Assembly (NCBI RefSeq): GCF_029080175.1
Contig: NZ_JARFJC010000018.1
Strand: one strand, 5' to 3'
DNA length: 64,000 bases
Origin: Luteipulveratus flavus
Lineage (GTDB): Bacteria; Actinomycetota; Actinomycetes; Actinomycetales; Dermatophilaceae
The position numbers and the translations under genes are program-made. The notes under the pieces are model-generated. The model was not told the origin of the DNA. It made no database searches and saw nothing but the letters and a program-made list of their open reading frames with translations. Shown here one piece after another: positions 50,008-60,159 of the stretch (within the stretch, counting starts at the first letter, position 1; the number at the start of each line of letters is the position of its first letter).

Positions 50008-50745
50008 TCACTGGCGGCGTTGCCGACGCTTGGCCCGCTTCTTCTCCGCGCTCTGGGCCGGTCCTGCGCCCACGGGCGTCCGCAGCTGAGGAGCGGTCCC
50101 ATCGACATGCAGGACCACAACTCGGCTCGGCGGATCCACCAGGCCTTCACCGTAGGTGGCAACCGACGAGTCCGCGACCCGGAGACGCTCGAGAACGAAC
50201 GCGTCCTCGGTGAGCTCGACCGACGCCCGCTCGCCCTTGAGGGCCACCATCATTCCACCCGGACGGAGCAGAGGCAGGGACAGACGCGCCAGCTCGCCCA
50301 GACGAGCCACCGCACGCGACGTGGTCGCGTCGGCGTCGAGGCTCCCCCACAGCTGCTCGGCCTTCGCTCGCCTGACCTCGACGTTCGTCAGGCCCAGGTC
50401 GTCCGCGACCTGCTCGAGCCACCGGGTGCGCCGCTCGAGGGGCTCGACGAGGACGAGGCGCAGATCCGGCCTCGCGATGGCCAGCACCATCCCGGGGAGG
50501 CCGGCCCCCGCCCCGACGTCCGCCACCCGGATCGATTCAGGGAACGCCGGATGAATCGCGGCGCAGTTGAGGACATGGCGGTCCCAGAGCCGGGGCACCT
50601 CGCGCGGCCCGATCAGACCGTGCGAGACACCGGTGTCAGCGAGATGGGCGACGTACGCCTCCGCCATAGCCAGCCGGTCGCCGAACAACGGCTCCGCAGC
50701 GGGCGGAGCGGGTGGCGCCGGCGACGCGGCACCCTCAGGTTCCAC
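50008..50745 (-). CDS. rsmG: 16S rRNA m7G527 methyltransferase RsmG (GidB)
   Basis: 245 aa. The SAM motif is VADVGAGAGLPGMVLAIARP. It is preceded by the GidB block VPRLWDRHVLNCAAIHPAFP and followed by LVEPLERRTRWLEQVADDLG and SRAVARLGELARLSLPLLRP. It methylates G527 of 16S rRNA; loss gives low-level streptomycin resistance in relatives. The GTG start codon lies within a parS-like site (50739-50752). It is 13 nt downstream of jag, in the jag-rsmG-parA-parB run. Confidence 0.97.
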   Translation of the reverse strand: MEPEGAASPAPPAPPAAEPLFGDRLAMAEAYVAHLADTGVSHGLIGPREVPRLWDRHVLNCAAIHPAFPESIRVADVGAGAGLPGMVLAIARPDLRLVLVEPLERRTRWLEQVADDLGLTNVEVRRAKAEQLWGSLDADATTSRAVARLGELARLSLPLLRPGGMMVALKGERASVELTEDAFVLERLRVADSSVATYGEGLVDPPSRVVVLHVDGTAPQLRTPVGAGPAQSAEKKRAKRRQRRQ

Positions 50746-50752
50746 GTGAAAC
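50739..50752. promoter_or_regulatory. parS-like site over the rsmG start codon
   Basis: GTTCCACGTGAAAC, one mismatch from the palindromic consensus, overlaps the GTG of rsmG between jag and rsmG. Confidence 0.75.
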
Positions 50753-50758
50753 GCGACC

Positions 50759-51388
50759 TCAGTCGGCGGGCAGGACCACGACGTAGCGCCGCGGCTCGGA
50801 CCCCTCGGACTCCGAGGACAGGCCAGCGGCGAGGACGGCGTCGTGCACGACCTTGCGCTCGAACGCCGACATCGGTGTCAGCGCCGCACGCTCGCCCGTG
50901 GAGCGGACCTGCTCGACGACCGACTCCGCCTCCTTCACCAGCGCGGCGCGGCGGTCGGCGCGGTAGCCCGCGACGTCCAGCATGAGGCGGCTGCGATCGC
51001 CGGTCTCCGCCTGAACGGCCAGCCGCGTCAGCTCCTGGAGTGCCTCGAGAACCTTGCCGTCGGTGCCCACCAGGCGGCGCGGGACCCGGCCGTCCTCGCT
51101 GTCCACGATGGAGATGGCGGCGCGGTCACCCTCGATGTCGACGTCGATGTCGCCGTCGAGGTCCGCGATGTCCAGCAACGTCTCCAGGAAGTCCGCCGCG
51201 ATCTCGCCCTCGTGCTCCAGGTCGGACGCCGAGCGCTCCCGGGAGCGCGTGCGTCCGGTGTCGCCGTCCTGGGTGGCGTCGTCGACCGTCTCGACCGTGG
51301 TCGCGGTCTGCGCGGCGTGGTCCTCCGTCTGTGTCTCGAGGTCCGCCTCGTCGAGGCCGGAGGTCTGCGAGATGTTCTGATCCGTCAT
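50759..51388 (-). CDS. jag: Jag/KhpB-type RNA-binding protein (KH and R3H)
   Basis: 209 aa. An acidic, Thr-rich N-terminal half (residues 1-60) precedes a KH-like domain (FLETLLDIADLDGDIDVDIE, RVPRRLVGTDGKVLEALQEL). The R3H domain follows (GYRADRRAALVKEAESVVEQ, LTPMSAFERKVVHDAVL, then EPRRYVVVLP). It binds RNA and in relatives affects cell-wall elongation and division. It follows yidC in the conserved rpmH-rnpA-yidD-yidC-jag-rsmG order. Confidence 0.94.
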   Translation of the reverse strand: MTDQNISQTSGLDEADLETQTEDHAAQTATTVETVDDATQDGDTGRTRSRERSASDLEHEGEIAADFLETLLDIADLDGDIDVDIEGDRAAISIVDSEDGRVPRRLVGTDGKVLEALQELTRLAVQAETGDRSRLMLDVAGYRADRRAALVKEAESVVEQVRSTGERAALTPMSAFERKVVHDAVLAAGLSSESEGSEPRRYVVVLPAD

Positions 51389-51439
51389 AGGGGTCGCTCC
51401 AGGTGAGAGGTACGGGGAAGAGTCGGGTGGGCGAGCGCG

Positions 51440-52450
51440 TCAGCGCTTGCGGCGTTGGTTGTTGCGCTTGGGCTGGACGCGCTGGCCGCCGCCCTTACCT
51501 GCCTGCTGACCGCCGGAGTTGCTCCGGCCGGGCGTACCGGAGGGCTTCGCCTCCGCAGTCGGCTCATCCTCGTCGCGCGCGCCCAGTCCGGGGACCGTGA
51601 GCTTCTTGGTGATCTTGCCCTTGGCGCGGTTCCGCTCCTCGAGAGCCTTCTCGGCCGCCGAACCCGGTGCCGGCATGCGGCGGATGACGTAGAACTGCTG
51701 GCCCATCGACCACAGGTTCGTCACCAGCCAGTAGATGAGCACGCCGATCGGGAAGTTCGGGCCGGTGATGAAGAAGATCAGCGGCATCAGGTACATGATG
51801 TACTTCTGCTGCTTGGCCATCGGGTTGTCCAGGGCCGACGCCGGCATGTTCTTGGTCATCAGCTGACGCTGCGTCGTGAACGTGGTCAGCGACATCAGCA
51901 CGATGAGGACCATCGTCACGATCTTGGCCGCGGCACCGTGGGAGTTCAGGAACGTCGAGGACAGCTGCGCACCGAACAGCGTGGAGTTCTCGGCCTGCCC
52001 CGCCAGCTGCTTGGTCAGCGGGCCGATCGGGTCCTTGCGGCCGTCCGCCATCTGCGGGAGGCCGTGCAGCACCCGGAACAGCGCGAAGAAGAACGGGCTC
52101 TGCAGCAGGATCGGGAGGCAGGAGCCGAACGGGTTGGTGCCCGTCCGCTTGTACAGCTCCATCGTCTCCTCGGTCATCTTCTGCCGAGACTCTTGATCCT
52201 TCTTGCCCTTGTATTTGGCCTGGATCTTCTGCATCTCCGGCTGGATCAGCTGGAGGCGGCGCGAGGACTTGATCTGCTTGACGAACAGCGGGATCAGCAG
52301 GATCCGCAGCACGATCACGAGACCGACGATGGACAGCGCCCACGTCCAGCCGTTGTCCTCGGGAAGCCCGAGGAACGTGAACGCCTTGTGGAAGCCGACC
52401 ATGATGGTCGCGACGAACCACTCGAGGGGGAACAGGATGGTGTCGAGCAT
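51440..52450 (-). CDS. yidC: Membrane protein insertase YidC
   Basis: 336 aa, Gram-positive/Oxa1 form without a large periplasmic domain. Five membrane helices are expected, beginning TILFPLEWFVATIMVGFHKA. Typical blocks are LIPLFVKQIKSSRRLQLIQP, EMQKIQAKYKGKKDQESRQK, MTEETMELYKRTGTNPFGSC, LPILLQSPFFFALFRVLHGL and GPNFPIGVLIYWLVTNLWSM. The hydrophilic-groove Arg is within LFVKQIKSSRR or nearby. The C-terminal tail is basic (QPKRNNQRRKR), as needed for ribosome contact. It inserts small membrane proteins. Confidence 0.97.
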   Translation of the reverse strand: MLDTILFPLEWFVATIMVGFHKAFTFLGLPEDNGWTWALSIVGLVIVLRILLIPLFVKQIKSSRRLQLIQPEMQKIQAKYKGKKDQESRQKMTEETMELYKRTGTNPFGSCLPILLQSPFFFALFRVLHGLPQMADGRKDPIGPLTKQLAGQAENSTLFGAQLSSTFLNSHGAAAKIVTMVLIVLMSLTTFTTQRQLMTKNMPASALDNPMAKQQKYIMYLMPLIFFITGPNFPIGVLIYWLVTNLWSMGQQFYVIRRMPAPGSAAEKALEERNRAKGKITKKLTVPGLGARDEDEPTAEAKPSGTPGRSNSGGQQAGKGGGQRVQPKRNNQRRKR

Positions 52451-52458
52451 GAAGATCC

Positions 52459-52764
52459 TCAGTGCGGGTGGTGCAACGGAGAGGGACGGGTGGTGCCGGA
52501 CGCCGGACGGTCACCACGCTGCGGAACGTGGTCGACACCTCCCGGGTTCCACGGGTTGCACCGCAGCAGGCGACGAACCGCGAGCCAGGTGCCCTTGATC
52601 GGACCGAAGCGACGGAGCGCGGTGACGGCGTACGCCGAGCAGCTCGGCGTGAACCGGCAGCTCGGCGGGGTCAGCGGGGAGATCAGTCGCTGGTAGATCT
52701 GGACCAGCCAGATCAACGGCAGTGCGGCGATGCCGGCCGCACGAGATCCGCGCGGCTCACTCAT
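52459..52764 (-). CDS. yidD: Membrane protein insertion efficiency factor YidD
   Basis: 101 aa. The family core is intact: PLIWLVQIYQRLISPLTPPS, CRFTPSCSAYAVTALRRFGP and LAVRRLLRCNPWNPGGVDHV with the conserved Cys positions. The amphipathic N-terminus fits peripheral membrane binding. Its start overlaps the rnpA stop by 4 nt, and yidC begins 8 nt after its stop. Confidence 0.96.
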   Translation of the reverse strand: MSEPRGSRAAGIAALPLIWLVQIYQRLISPLTPPSCRFTPSCSAYAVTALRRFGPIKGTWLAVRRLLRCNPWNPGGVDHVPQRGDRPASGTTRPSPLHHPH

Positions 52765-53156
52765 CGCAACCGCCCCAGCGTCTGGTCGAGCAGCCGGTCG
52801 TACTCCGCGACGAGCTCGCCGGTCGATGCGCCGGCCGCAGCCGGCTGCGCGCGGACGACGACGCCGACGCCTCCTGGTACGCGGTCCAGCCGGGCACGCG
52901 CGATGTGTCGCAGGACGCGCTTCGTGCGGTTACGGACCACGCTGCCACCGACGGCCTTGGATACGACGAAGCCGACGCGCGGGAGGGAACCCTCACCGGC
53001 GTCGGCGTGGTCGTGCCCGGCACCGAGCCGGGCCACGTGCAGGACGAGGAGCCGGCCACCGCTGCGCGCGGACGGCAGACGGACGTCGTCACGACGGCCA
53101 CGCAGCACCGACCGGTAGTCGGCGGCGACCCGGAGTCGGTGACTCGCCGGCAGCAC
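52761..53156 (-). CDS. rnpA: Ribonuclease P protein component
   Basis: 131 aa with a GTG start. The opening LPASHRLRVAADYRSVLRGR and the RNR motif region VGFVVSKAVGGSVVRNRTKR followed by VLRHIARARLD are diagnostic. It binds the RNase P RNA (not present in the window) to process tRNA 5-prime ends. It lies between rpmH and yidD with a 4-nt overlap into yidD. Confidence 0.96.
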   Translation of the reverse strand: MLPASHRLRVAADYRSVLRGRRDDVRLPSARSGGRLLVLHVARLGAGHDHADAGEGSLPRVGFVVSKAVGGSVVRNRTKRVLRHIARARLDRVPGGVGVVVRAQPAAAGASTGELVAEYDRLLDQTLGRLR

Positions 53157-53201
53157 AGCCAGTCCCGACCTGGTCAGCCATGACCGCGCGAGGTCGCGCG
53201 A

Positions 53202-53339
53202 TCAGGCCGACAGGCGAGCGCGGCCCTTGGAACGGCGCGACGCCAGGACGGCGCGGCCGGCGCGGGTCCGCATGCGCAGGCGGAAGCCGTGCTTCTTGGC
53301 GCGGCGGCGGTTGTTGGGCTGGAAGGTGCGCTTGCTCAC
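53202..53339 (-). CDS. rpmH: 50S ribosomal protein L34
   Basis: 45 aa from a GTG at 53339: it begins SKRTFQPNNRRRAKKHGFRL after the start Met and continues RMRTRAGRAVLASRRSKGRA. It is the standard length and order for bL34. It is the first gene of the leftward rpmH-rnpA-yidD-yidC-jag block, divergent from dnaA. Confidence 0.98.
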   Translation of the reverse strand: MSKRTFQPNNRRRAKKHGFRLRMRTRAGRAVLASRRSKGRARLSA

Positions 53340-53748
53340 GGCGGTCTCCGTCGGTCCATTTCGGGCGGGCGGGCGAAGCCCACCAGCATCTGTGGTCGTG
53401 GTGACGCCCTCAGGGCGTCGGCGTACCAGGTCACGGCCGCTGTCGGAAGCTCAGGGTGTGGACCCGGGGCCGCTCACCGGAGAGCGATACGGGACGATCA
53501 CCATGAGCATGCGAAAACGGCCATGGCAAGGCACGGTCTCGACAACGATACGGGTCGCGGAGAACGCCGGTCAAACCGGCGCGAACCCACAAACACTCCA
53601 TCCAACCGCCGCCCTACCCCGGGATCGAGACGACACGCCGGACGGATGGCCGTGGCACGCCGTCCGGCACCGATCCGGTGTTGCTCTGCGCTTCGGAGTC
53701 TTGTTAGCGTCAGGCCTTCCGAATCGCTCCACCTCTTCATGCACAGCC

Positions 53749-53769
53749 TGTGGATAAGCCTGTGGATCG
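53749..53769. promoter_or_regulatory. DnaA boxes upstream of dnaA
   Basis: TGTGGATAA at 53749-53757 is a perfect DnaA box (TTATCCACA on the other strand), followed at 53761-53769 by TGTGGATCG. They lie 66-86 nt before the dnaA start and probably mediate autoregulation. The rest of the 495-nt rpmH-dnaA interval holds no other feature that I can support. Confidence 0.7.
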
Positions 53770-53834
53770 CGCTGCCTAGTCTCTAGGTTCGCTGGAGCAG
53801 CAGTCCCTGACACAGCGGAGAGGAGCGGCACCCG

Positions 53835-55277
<1,443 letters not shown>

Positions 55278-55328
55278 CCCCGTTCTCCGCAGGTCGGACA
55301 CCGTCCGGCCGGCCGACACCCCACCTTC

Positions 55329-55356
55329 ATGCGGACGCCCGTCAGGGCGTCCGCAT
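55329..55356 (+). terminator. dnaA terminator
   Basis: ATGCGGACGCCC and GGGCGTCCGCAT form a perfect 12-bp stem with a GTCA loop, 51 nt after dnaA. It shields oriC from dnaA transcription. Confidence 0.75.
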
Positions 55357-55539
55357 CGACGTCTCCCCCGCCCGCGCCCGCGAGCCCGTGACGTCGCACG
55401 CCGGCCGGACGTGCGGCCCTGTCCCGTCCTGACCGTCCGGTGTGGCTCGCGGACGTCCCACCTCCACTGCAGCCTGCGACCTCCTCGCCGCCGACCGGCC
55501 GACGCCGACCTCGACCTCGCCTTGACCCTCAGACGACGA

Positions 55540-55990
55540 AAGTTGTCCACAGGCTGGGGACAAGCATGGGGATAAGCCTGGGGACCTTGATGTGGACACC
55601 GTTGTGGAGAACGCCGCGGGCCGTGCTGGGGCGCGTCTGGACGCCCCCCGGCTCGAGACCGGAATTCCGCGGGATCACAGGGAGATCGCCGGTGAACGAG
55701 CATGCCGCACCCGGTGTGCACGCTCGTTGTCCACAGGCTGGGGACAAGGCTGTGGGAAAGAGCACAGGAGTGGTCGACCGTCTCGTTCATCACACCTGCA
55801 CCGCTCGTCACAGCGCTGCCGCCTCCCCAGACATGCGCACAACCTGTGGATGACCGGTCGACAATGTGGGGACGACGCCGGCGTACGCCCGGTTATCCCC
55901 AACCGCAGTGAGATATCCACAGGGTGGATCAACCGCCTGTGCACAACCCGGTCGCTCGGAATGACAGGTTCTGAGCCGCTTCTCCACAGA
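55540..55990. other. oriC: Replication origin oriC with DnaA-box clusters
   Basis: The dnaA-dnaN interval is about 1 kb without a gene and contains many DnaA boxes. Perfect TTGTCCACA boxes are at 55543 and 55727. Inverted partners TGGGGACAA lie at 55555 and 55739; TGGGGATAA is at 55567 and TTATCCCCA at 55893. Weaker boxes are TGTGGATGA (55845), ATATCCACA (55913), TGTGCACAA (55938) and TTCTCCACA (55980). A 22-nt segment is identical at 55543-55564 and 55727-55748. No clear AT-rich unwinding region is seen, as expected at this G+C. 55278-55540 and 55991-56275 show nothing else. Confidence 0.93.
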
Positions 55991-56275
55991 ATCCACAACC
56001 GCTACGACGACGATCACCCTTCTCGACCTGCTCCGCTCCGCCCCGCGTACCTGGGGATGGACGGTCAGCACGCCGCCCCACCACCCGCACGATGTCTCCG
56101 GTCCCGTGAATGTTGGAAAGCACCCCGGACCCGACTAGGGTCGGCTCGCACCCGCTCATCGACGCGGGTGCTCTTCGTCCGGGGCGCTCGTGTGCCGTGC
56201 ACCCCGGCACCACAGATGACGAACGTCGGCGCGGCCGGGCGACTCCGGCTCACCCGCAGGGCAAGGACGGTGGAC

Positions 56276-57406
56276 GTGAAGTTCCGGGTCGATCGCGATG
56301 TACTGGCCGAAGCCGTCACCTGGGTCGTGCGCGGGCTGTCCCCGCGGCCGCCGGTTCCCGTCCTCGCGGGCGTGCTGCTGCAGGCGACGCCCGAAGGCCT
56401 CACCCTGAGTGCGTTCGACTACGAGGTGTCGGCCAAGGTCACCGTGGCCGCCGAGGTCGACGAGCCCGGCACCGTCCTGGTCCTCGGGCGCCTGCTCGCG
56501 GAGATCTCCCGGAGCCTGCCCAGCAAGCCGGTCGAGATCTCCACCGATGGCGCGAAGGTCCAGGTCACCTGCGGGTCGAGCCGCTTCAGCCTCCAGCAGA
56601 TGCCCACCGACGACTACCCGACGCTGCCGGCGTCCCCCGACGCCAGCGGCAGCATCGCCGGCGACGTCTTCACCCAGGCCGTCGGCCAGGTGTCCATCGC
56701 GGCCGACCGCGGCGACACCCTGCCGATCCTCACCGGCGTCCGGGTCGAGATCGAGGGCGAGAAGCTCACTCTCCTGGCGACCGACCGGTACCGGCTGGCC
56801 ATGCGGGAGCTCTCCTGGAACCCCGGCGCGCCCGACGCCAGCCACGTCGCCCTGATCCCGGCGCGCACCCTCTCCGACACCGCCAAGGCCCTCGGGGCCT
56901 CCGGCTCGGTCGAGATCGCCCTCGGCACCGCGGCCGGCGGCGACGGACTGGTCGGGTTCGAGGCCGGCCAGCGCCGCGCGACCACCCGCCTGCTCGACGG
57001 CGAGTACCCCAAGGTGACCTCGATCTTCCCGACGAGCGTCGACACGACGGCGGTCATCGGCACCGCCTCGCTCACCGAGGCCGTCAAGCGCGTCTCCCTC
57101 GTGGCCGAGCGCAACACCCCGGTCCGGCTCCGCTTCAGCGAGGGCCAGGTCGCGATCGAGGCCGGTACGGGCGATGACGCACAGGCCAGCGAGGCGGTCG
57201 AGGCCACGCTGACCGGTCCCGAGCTGGAGATCGCGTTCAACCCCCAGTTCCTGCTCGACGGCCTGAACGCTCTCGGCACGGCGTACGCGCGGCTGTCGTT
57301 CACCCAGCCCAGCCGTCCGGCCGTCCTGTCCGGCCAGAGCGAGGCCGACGGCGACGCGGACGAGAGCTACCGCTACGTCCTCATGCCGGTCCGTTTCGCC
57401 AGCTGA
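56276..57406 (+). CDS. dnaN: DNA polymerase III sliding clamp (beta subunit)
   Basis: 376 aa from a GTG at 56276 (KFRVDRDVLAEAVTWVVRGL after the start), with AAGGA 8 nt upstream; an in-frame GTG at 56270 is possible. Three clamp domains are complete: PPVPVLAGVLLQATPEGLTL, LLATDRYRLAMRELSW and the C-terminal SYRYVLMPVRF. It forms the ring that tethers the replicative polymerase. It lies between oriC and gnd. Confidence 0.98.
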   Translation: MKFRVDRDVLAEAVTWVVRGLSPRPPVPVLAGVLLQATPEGLTLSAFDYEVSAKVTVAAEVDEPGTVLVLGRLLAEISRSLPSKPVEISTDGAKVQVTCGSSRFSLQQMPTDDYPTLPASPDASGSIAGDVFTQAVGQVSIAADRGDTLPILTGVRVEIEGEKLTLLATDRYRLAMRELSWNPGAPDASHVALIPARTLSDTAKALGASGSVEIALGTAAGGDGLVGFEAGQRRATTRLLDGEYPKVTSIFPTSVDTTAVIGTASLTEAVKRVSLVAERNTPVRLRFSEGQVAIEAGTGDDAQASEAVEATLTGPELEIAFNPQFLLDGLNALGTAYARLSFTQPSRPAVLSGQSEADGDADESYRYVLMPVRFAS

Positions 57407-57526
57407 GCACCCTCACCGCGGGCAGGCGCGGCCCGACCTGCAACCCTCCGGTCGGGAAGACCCGGGCGTAGCGTCAGCGGTAACCATGACGGCACTCTTG
57501 ACCGCGAGCACGAAGGAGCACGAGCG

Positions 57527-58519
57527 ATGCAGCTGGGACTGATCGGCCTGGGCAAGATGGGCGGCAACATGCGCGAGCGGATCCGCCGCGCCGGCCACGA
57601 GGTCGTCGGGTACGACCGCAACCCCGACGTCAGTGACGTCGCCTCCGTCGAGGAGCTCGTCAGCACGCTCGCCGCGCCGCGCGTCGTCTGGGTGATGGTC
57701 CCGGCCGGCGGTCCCACCCGCGACACGGTCAAGCAGCTCGGCGACCTGCTGTCCGAGGGCGACATGGTCATCGACGGTGGCAACAGCAAGTTCACCGACG
57801 ACCAGGTCAACGCCGACCTGCTGGCGGCGAAGGGCATCGGGTACGTCGACTGCGGCGTCTCCGGCGGCGTCTGGGGCCTGGACAACGGCTACGGCCTGAT
57901 GTGCGGTGGCGACACCGCCCACGTCGAGCGCGCCATGCCGATCTTCGACGCGCTCCGGCCGGAGGGCCCCCGCGAGGAGGGCTTCGTCCACGCCGGCAAG
58001 GTCGGCGCCGGCCACTACGCCAAGATGGTCCACAACGGCATCGAGTACGGGCTGATGCACGCCTACGCCGAGGGCTTCGAGCTCCTGGAGGCCAAGGACA
58101 TCGTCGAGGACGTCCACGGCTGCTTCAAGGCGTGGACCCGCGGCACCGTCGTTCGCTCCTGGCTGCTCGACCTGCTGGTCAAGGCCCTCGAGGAGACGCC
58201 CGAGCTGAAGGGCGTGAGCGAGTACTCCACCGACTCCGGCGAGGGCCGCTGGACCCTCGAGGAGGGCATCAACCTCGCGGTGCCGATGCCCGTCCTCGCC
58301 GCCGCGCTGTTCGCCCGCTTCACCTCCCGCCAGGAGAACTCCCCGCAGATGCAGGCCGTCGCCGCACTGCGCGGTGAGTTCGGCGGCCACGAGGTGATGA
58401 AGTTCGGCGAGGAGCCCTGGCGCCAGGGTGGCAAGGAAGGCCAGGCGGAGGTCAGCCCGGCCGCCGAGGCCAAGAAGGACGACCGTCCCCGACCCGGCGC
58501 CAAGACCAGCGAGCACTGA
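57527..58519 (+). CDS. gnd: 6-phosphogluconate dehydrogenase, decarboxylating
   Basis: 330 aa, the short bacterial form. The coenzyme site is LGLIGLGKMGGNMRERIRRA, the substrate loop VIDGGNSKFTDDQVN, and the catalytic Lys is in HAGKVGAGHYAKMVHNGIEY. It makes ribulose 5-phosphate and reduced nicotinamide cofactor in the pentose phosphate pathway. Its place between dnaN and recF is a hallmark of actinobacterial origins. The C-terminal 30 residues are charged and variable. Confidence 0.97.
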   Translation: MQLGLIGLGKMGGNMRERIRRAGHEVVGYDRNPDVSDVASVEELVSTLAAPRVVWVMVPAGGPTRDTVKQLGDLLSEGDMVIDGGNSKFTDDQVNADLLAAKGIGYVDCGVSGGVWGLDNGYGLMCGGDTAHVERAMPIFDALRPEGPREEGFVHAGKVGAGHYAKMVHNGIEYGLMHAYAEGFELLEAKDIVEDVHGCFKAWTRGTVVRSWLLDLLVKALEETPELKGVSEYSTDSGEGRWTLEEGINLAVPMPVLAAALFARFTSRQENSPQMQAVAALRGEFGGHEVMKFGEEPWRQGGKEGQAEVSPAAEAKKDDRPRPGAKTSEH

Positions 58520-58586
58520 CCCGCGACCGGCGGGGCCGACAGCAGCACCCATAAGCCGAGCGCTGTACGCCGTCGCCTCCGGCTCC

Positions 58587-58861
58587 GGCGGGAGGGGCCC
58601 TGCGTCGCATCCATCCGCGCTCGCAAGCTCGCGCTCCCGCCAGACCCGACCACGCTCCTCCGGGCCCCTCCCGCCTCCGCCTCCGCGGAAACGTCACCGG
58701 CGTAGCCGGTGGCGAGATCTGCGCCCAGGGTGTGGAGCGGGATGCCCTCGTTAGGCGGGTGGATGGGTCTGGCGGGAGGCCGAGCGACCCGCGTACGGGC
58801 GTGGTGTGCTCGCGGACGAGTCGCTCGGCCGGATGGTTGCCCGCCGAAGAGGGCATCCCGC
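58587..58861. repeat. Nested inverted repeats between gnd and recF
   Basis: Three sets of arms are visible. GGCGGGAGGGGCCC at 58587-58600 pairs with 58662-58675 (14 bp). CTCCCGCCAGACCC at 58634-58647 pairs with 58765-58778 (14 bp). GCGGGATGCCCTC near 58738 pairs with GAGGGCATCCCGC near 58848 (13 bp), and it encloses GCCGAGCGAC/GTCGCTCGGC. The arms interleave, so alternative folds are possible. The 450-nt gap 58520-58971 shows no convincing gene. Confidence 0.7.
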
Positions 58862-58971
58862 GCAGCACCCGACCAGGCGCTCAGCGCGCGAGGCCTAGGC
58901 TGCGCCGGGCGGAAGCGCGGCAGACTGTGCGCGATAGTCGAGCCGTACGGGCGCCTGAGGAAGGGAGCGAG

Positions 58972-60159
58972 ATGTATCTGCGGCACCTGTCGCTGGTCGA
59001 CTTTCGCTCCTACCCGAGTGCCGAGGTCGAGCTCGAGCCGGGCATCACGACGTTCGTCGGACTCAACGGGCAGGGCAAGACCAACCTGGTGGAGGCGGCG
59101 GGCTACGTCGCCGGGCTGTCCTCCCACCGGGTCTCGCAGGACGCGCCGCTGGTCCGCGCGGGGGCGCAGCAGGCGATCATCCGGGCGGCGGTCGTGCGCG
59201 ACGGGCGCGAGCAGCTGGTCGAGCTGGAGATCAACCCGGGGCGCGCGAACCGGGCGCGGCTCGGACGCTCGCCGCTCACTCGGCCGCGAGACGTGCTCGG
59301 CACGGTGCGCACGGTCCTGTTCGCGCCGGAGGACCTGGCGCTGGTGAAGGGTGACCCGTCCGAGCGGCGGCGGTTCCTGGACGAGCTGCTGATCGCCCGA
59401 CAGCCGCGGTGGGCGGCCGCGCGGTCGGACTACGACAAGATCCTCAAGCAGCGCAATGCTTTGCTGAAGTCGGCGATGCCGGTGCTGCGCAAGGGATCTC
59501 GGCGGCGTACCGACCGGGACCCGGAAGAGGTCGAGCGGGCCCTGCACACGCTCGAGGTGTGGAACGGGCACCTCGCCGAGGTCGGGTCGTCCCTGCTGTA
59601 CGCGCGGCTGCGGCTGCTGCGGGACCTGCTCCCCTACCTGGCCAAGGCGTACGACGAGGTGAGCGCGGGCCGCGGGGCGGCGCAGGCGACGTACCGGTCC
59701 TCCCTGCACGAGGAGGTGGCGACGCAGATCGCGGGCGGTGACGTCCCGGAGCAGGACGCGTTGCTGCAGGCGATGCACGCGTCGTTCGAGCAGGTCCGCG
59801 AGCAGGAGGTCGAGCGGGGCGTGACGCTGGTCGGCCCGCACCGGGACGACCTGGTGCTGCAGCTCGGGGACCTGCCGGCGAAGGGGTACGCCAGCCACGG
59901 GGAGTCGTGGTCGTTCGCGCTCGGGCTGCGGCTGGCGGCGTTCCAGCTGCTGCGGTCCGACCTCGGGACCGATCCGGTGCTGGTGCTGGACGACGTGTTC
60001 GCCGAGCTGGACGCCGGTCGTCGGGAGCGGCTGGCGGCGATGGTCGGCGACGCCGAGCAGGTGCTGGTGACCGCGGCGGTGGCTGACGACGTACCCGCCA
60101 CGCTCACCGGGCGAACCTTCCACGTCACGCTCGGCGAGGTTTCACGTGAACCCGACTGA
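58972..60159 (+). CDS. recF: DNA replication and repair protein RecF
   Basis: 395 aa from the ATG at 58972 (YLRHLSLVDFRSYPSAEVEL), with GGAAGGGAG upstream. The SMC-like ATPase motifs are Walker A GLNGQGKTN near residue 30, the signature region VTLVGPHRDDLVLQLGDLPA, and Walker B PVLVLDDVFAELDAGRRERL. It loads RecA at gaps with RecO and RecR. Its 3-prime end overlaps dciA by 14 nt. Confidence 0.97.
   Translation: MYLRHLSLVDFRSYPSAEVELEPGITTFVGLNGQGKTNLVEAAGYVAGLSSHRVSQDAPLVRAGAQQAIIRAAVVRDGREQLVELEINPGRANRARLGRSPLTRPRDVLGTVRTVLFAPEDLALVKGDPSERRRFLDELLIARQPRWAAARSDYDKILKQRNALLKSAMPVLRKGSRRRTDRDPEEVERALHTLEVWNGHLAEVGSSLLYARLRLLRDLLPYLAKAYDEVSAGRGAAQATYRSSLHEEVATQIAGGDVPEQDALLQAMHASFEQVREQEVERGVTLVGPHRDDLVLQLGDLPAKGYASHGESWSFALGLRLAAFQLLRSDLGTDPVLVLDDVFAELDAGRRERLAAMVGDAEQVLVTAAVADDVPATLTGRTFHVTLGEVSREPD
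60139..60152. promoter_or_regulatory. parS-like site over the dciA start codon
   Basis: GTTTCACGTGAACC, one mismatch from the canonical palindrome and nearer to it than the parAB copies. It overlaps the GTG of dciA within the end of recF. Confidence 0.7.

Noticed and set aside
55278..56275. Frames through the dnaA-dnaN interval, such as the extension of dnaN to 55592
   Set aside because: The region is full of DnaA boxes and lacks coding bias. The normal dnaN start MKFRV-type is at 56276.
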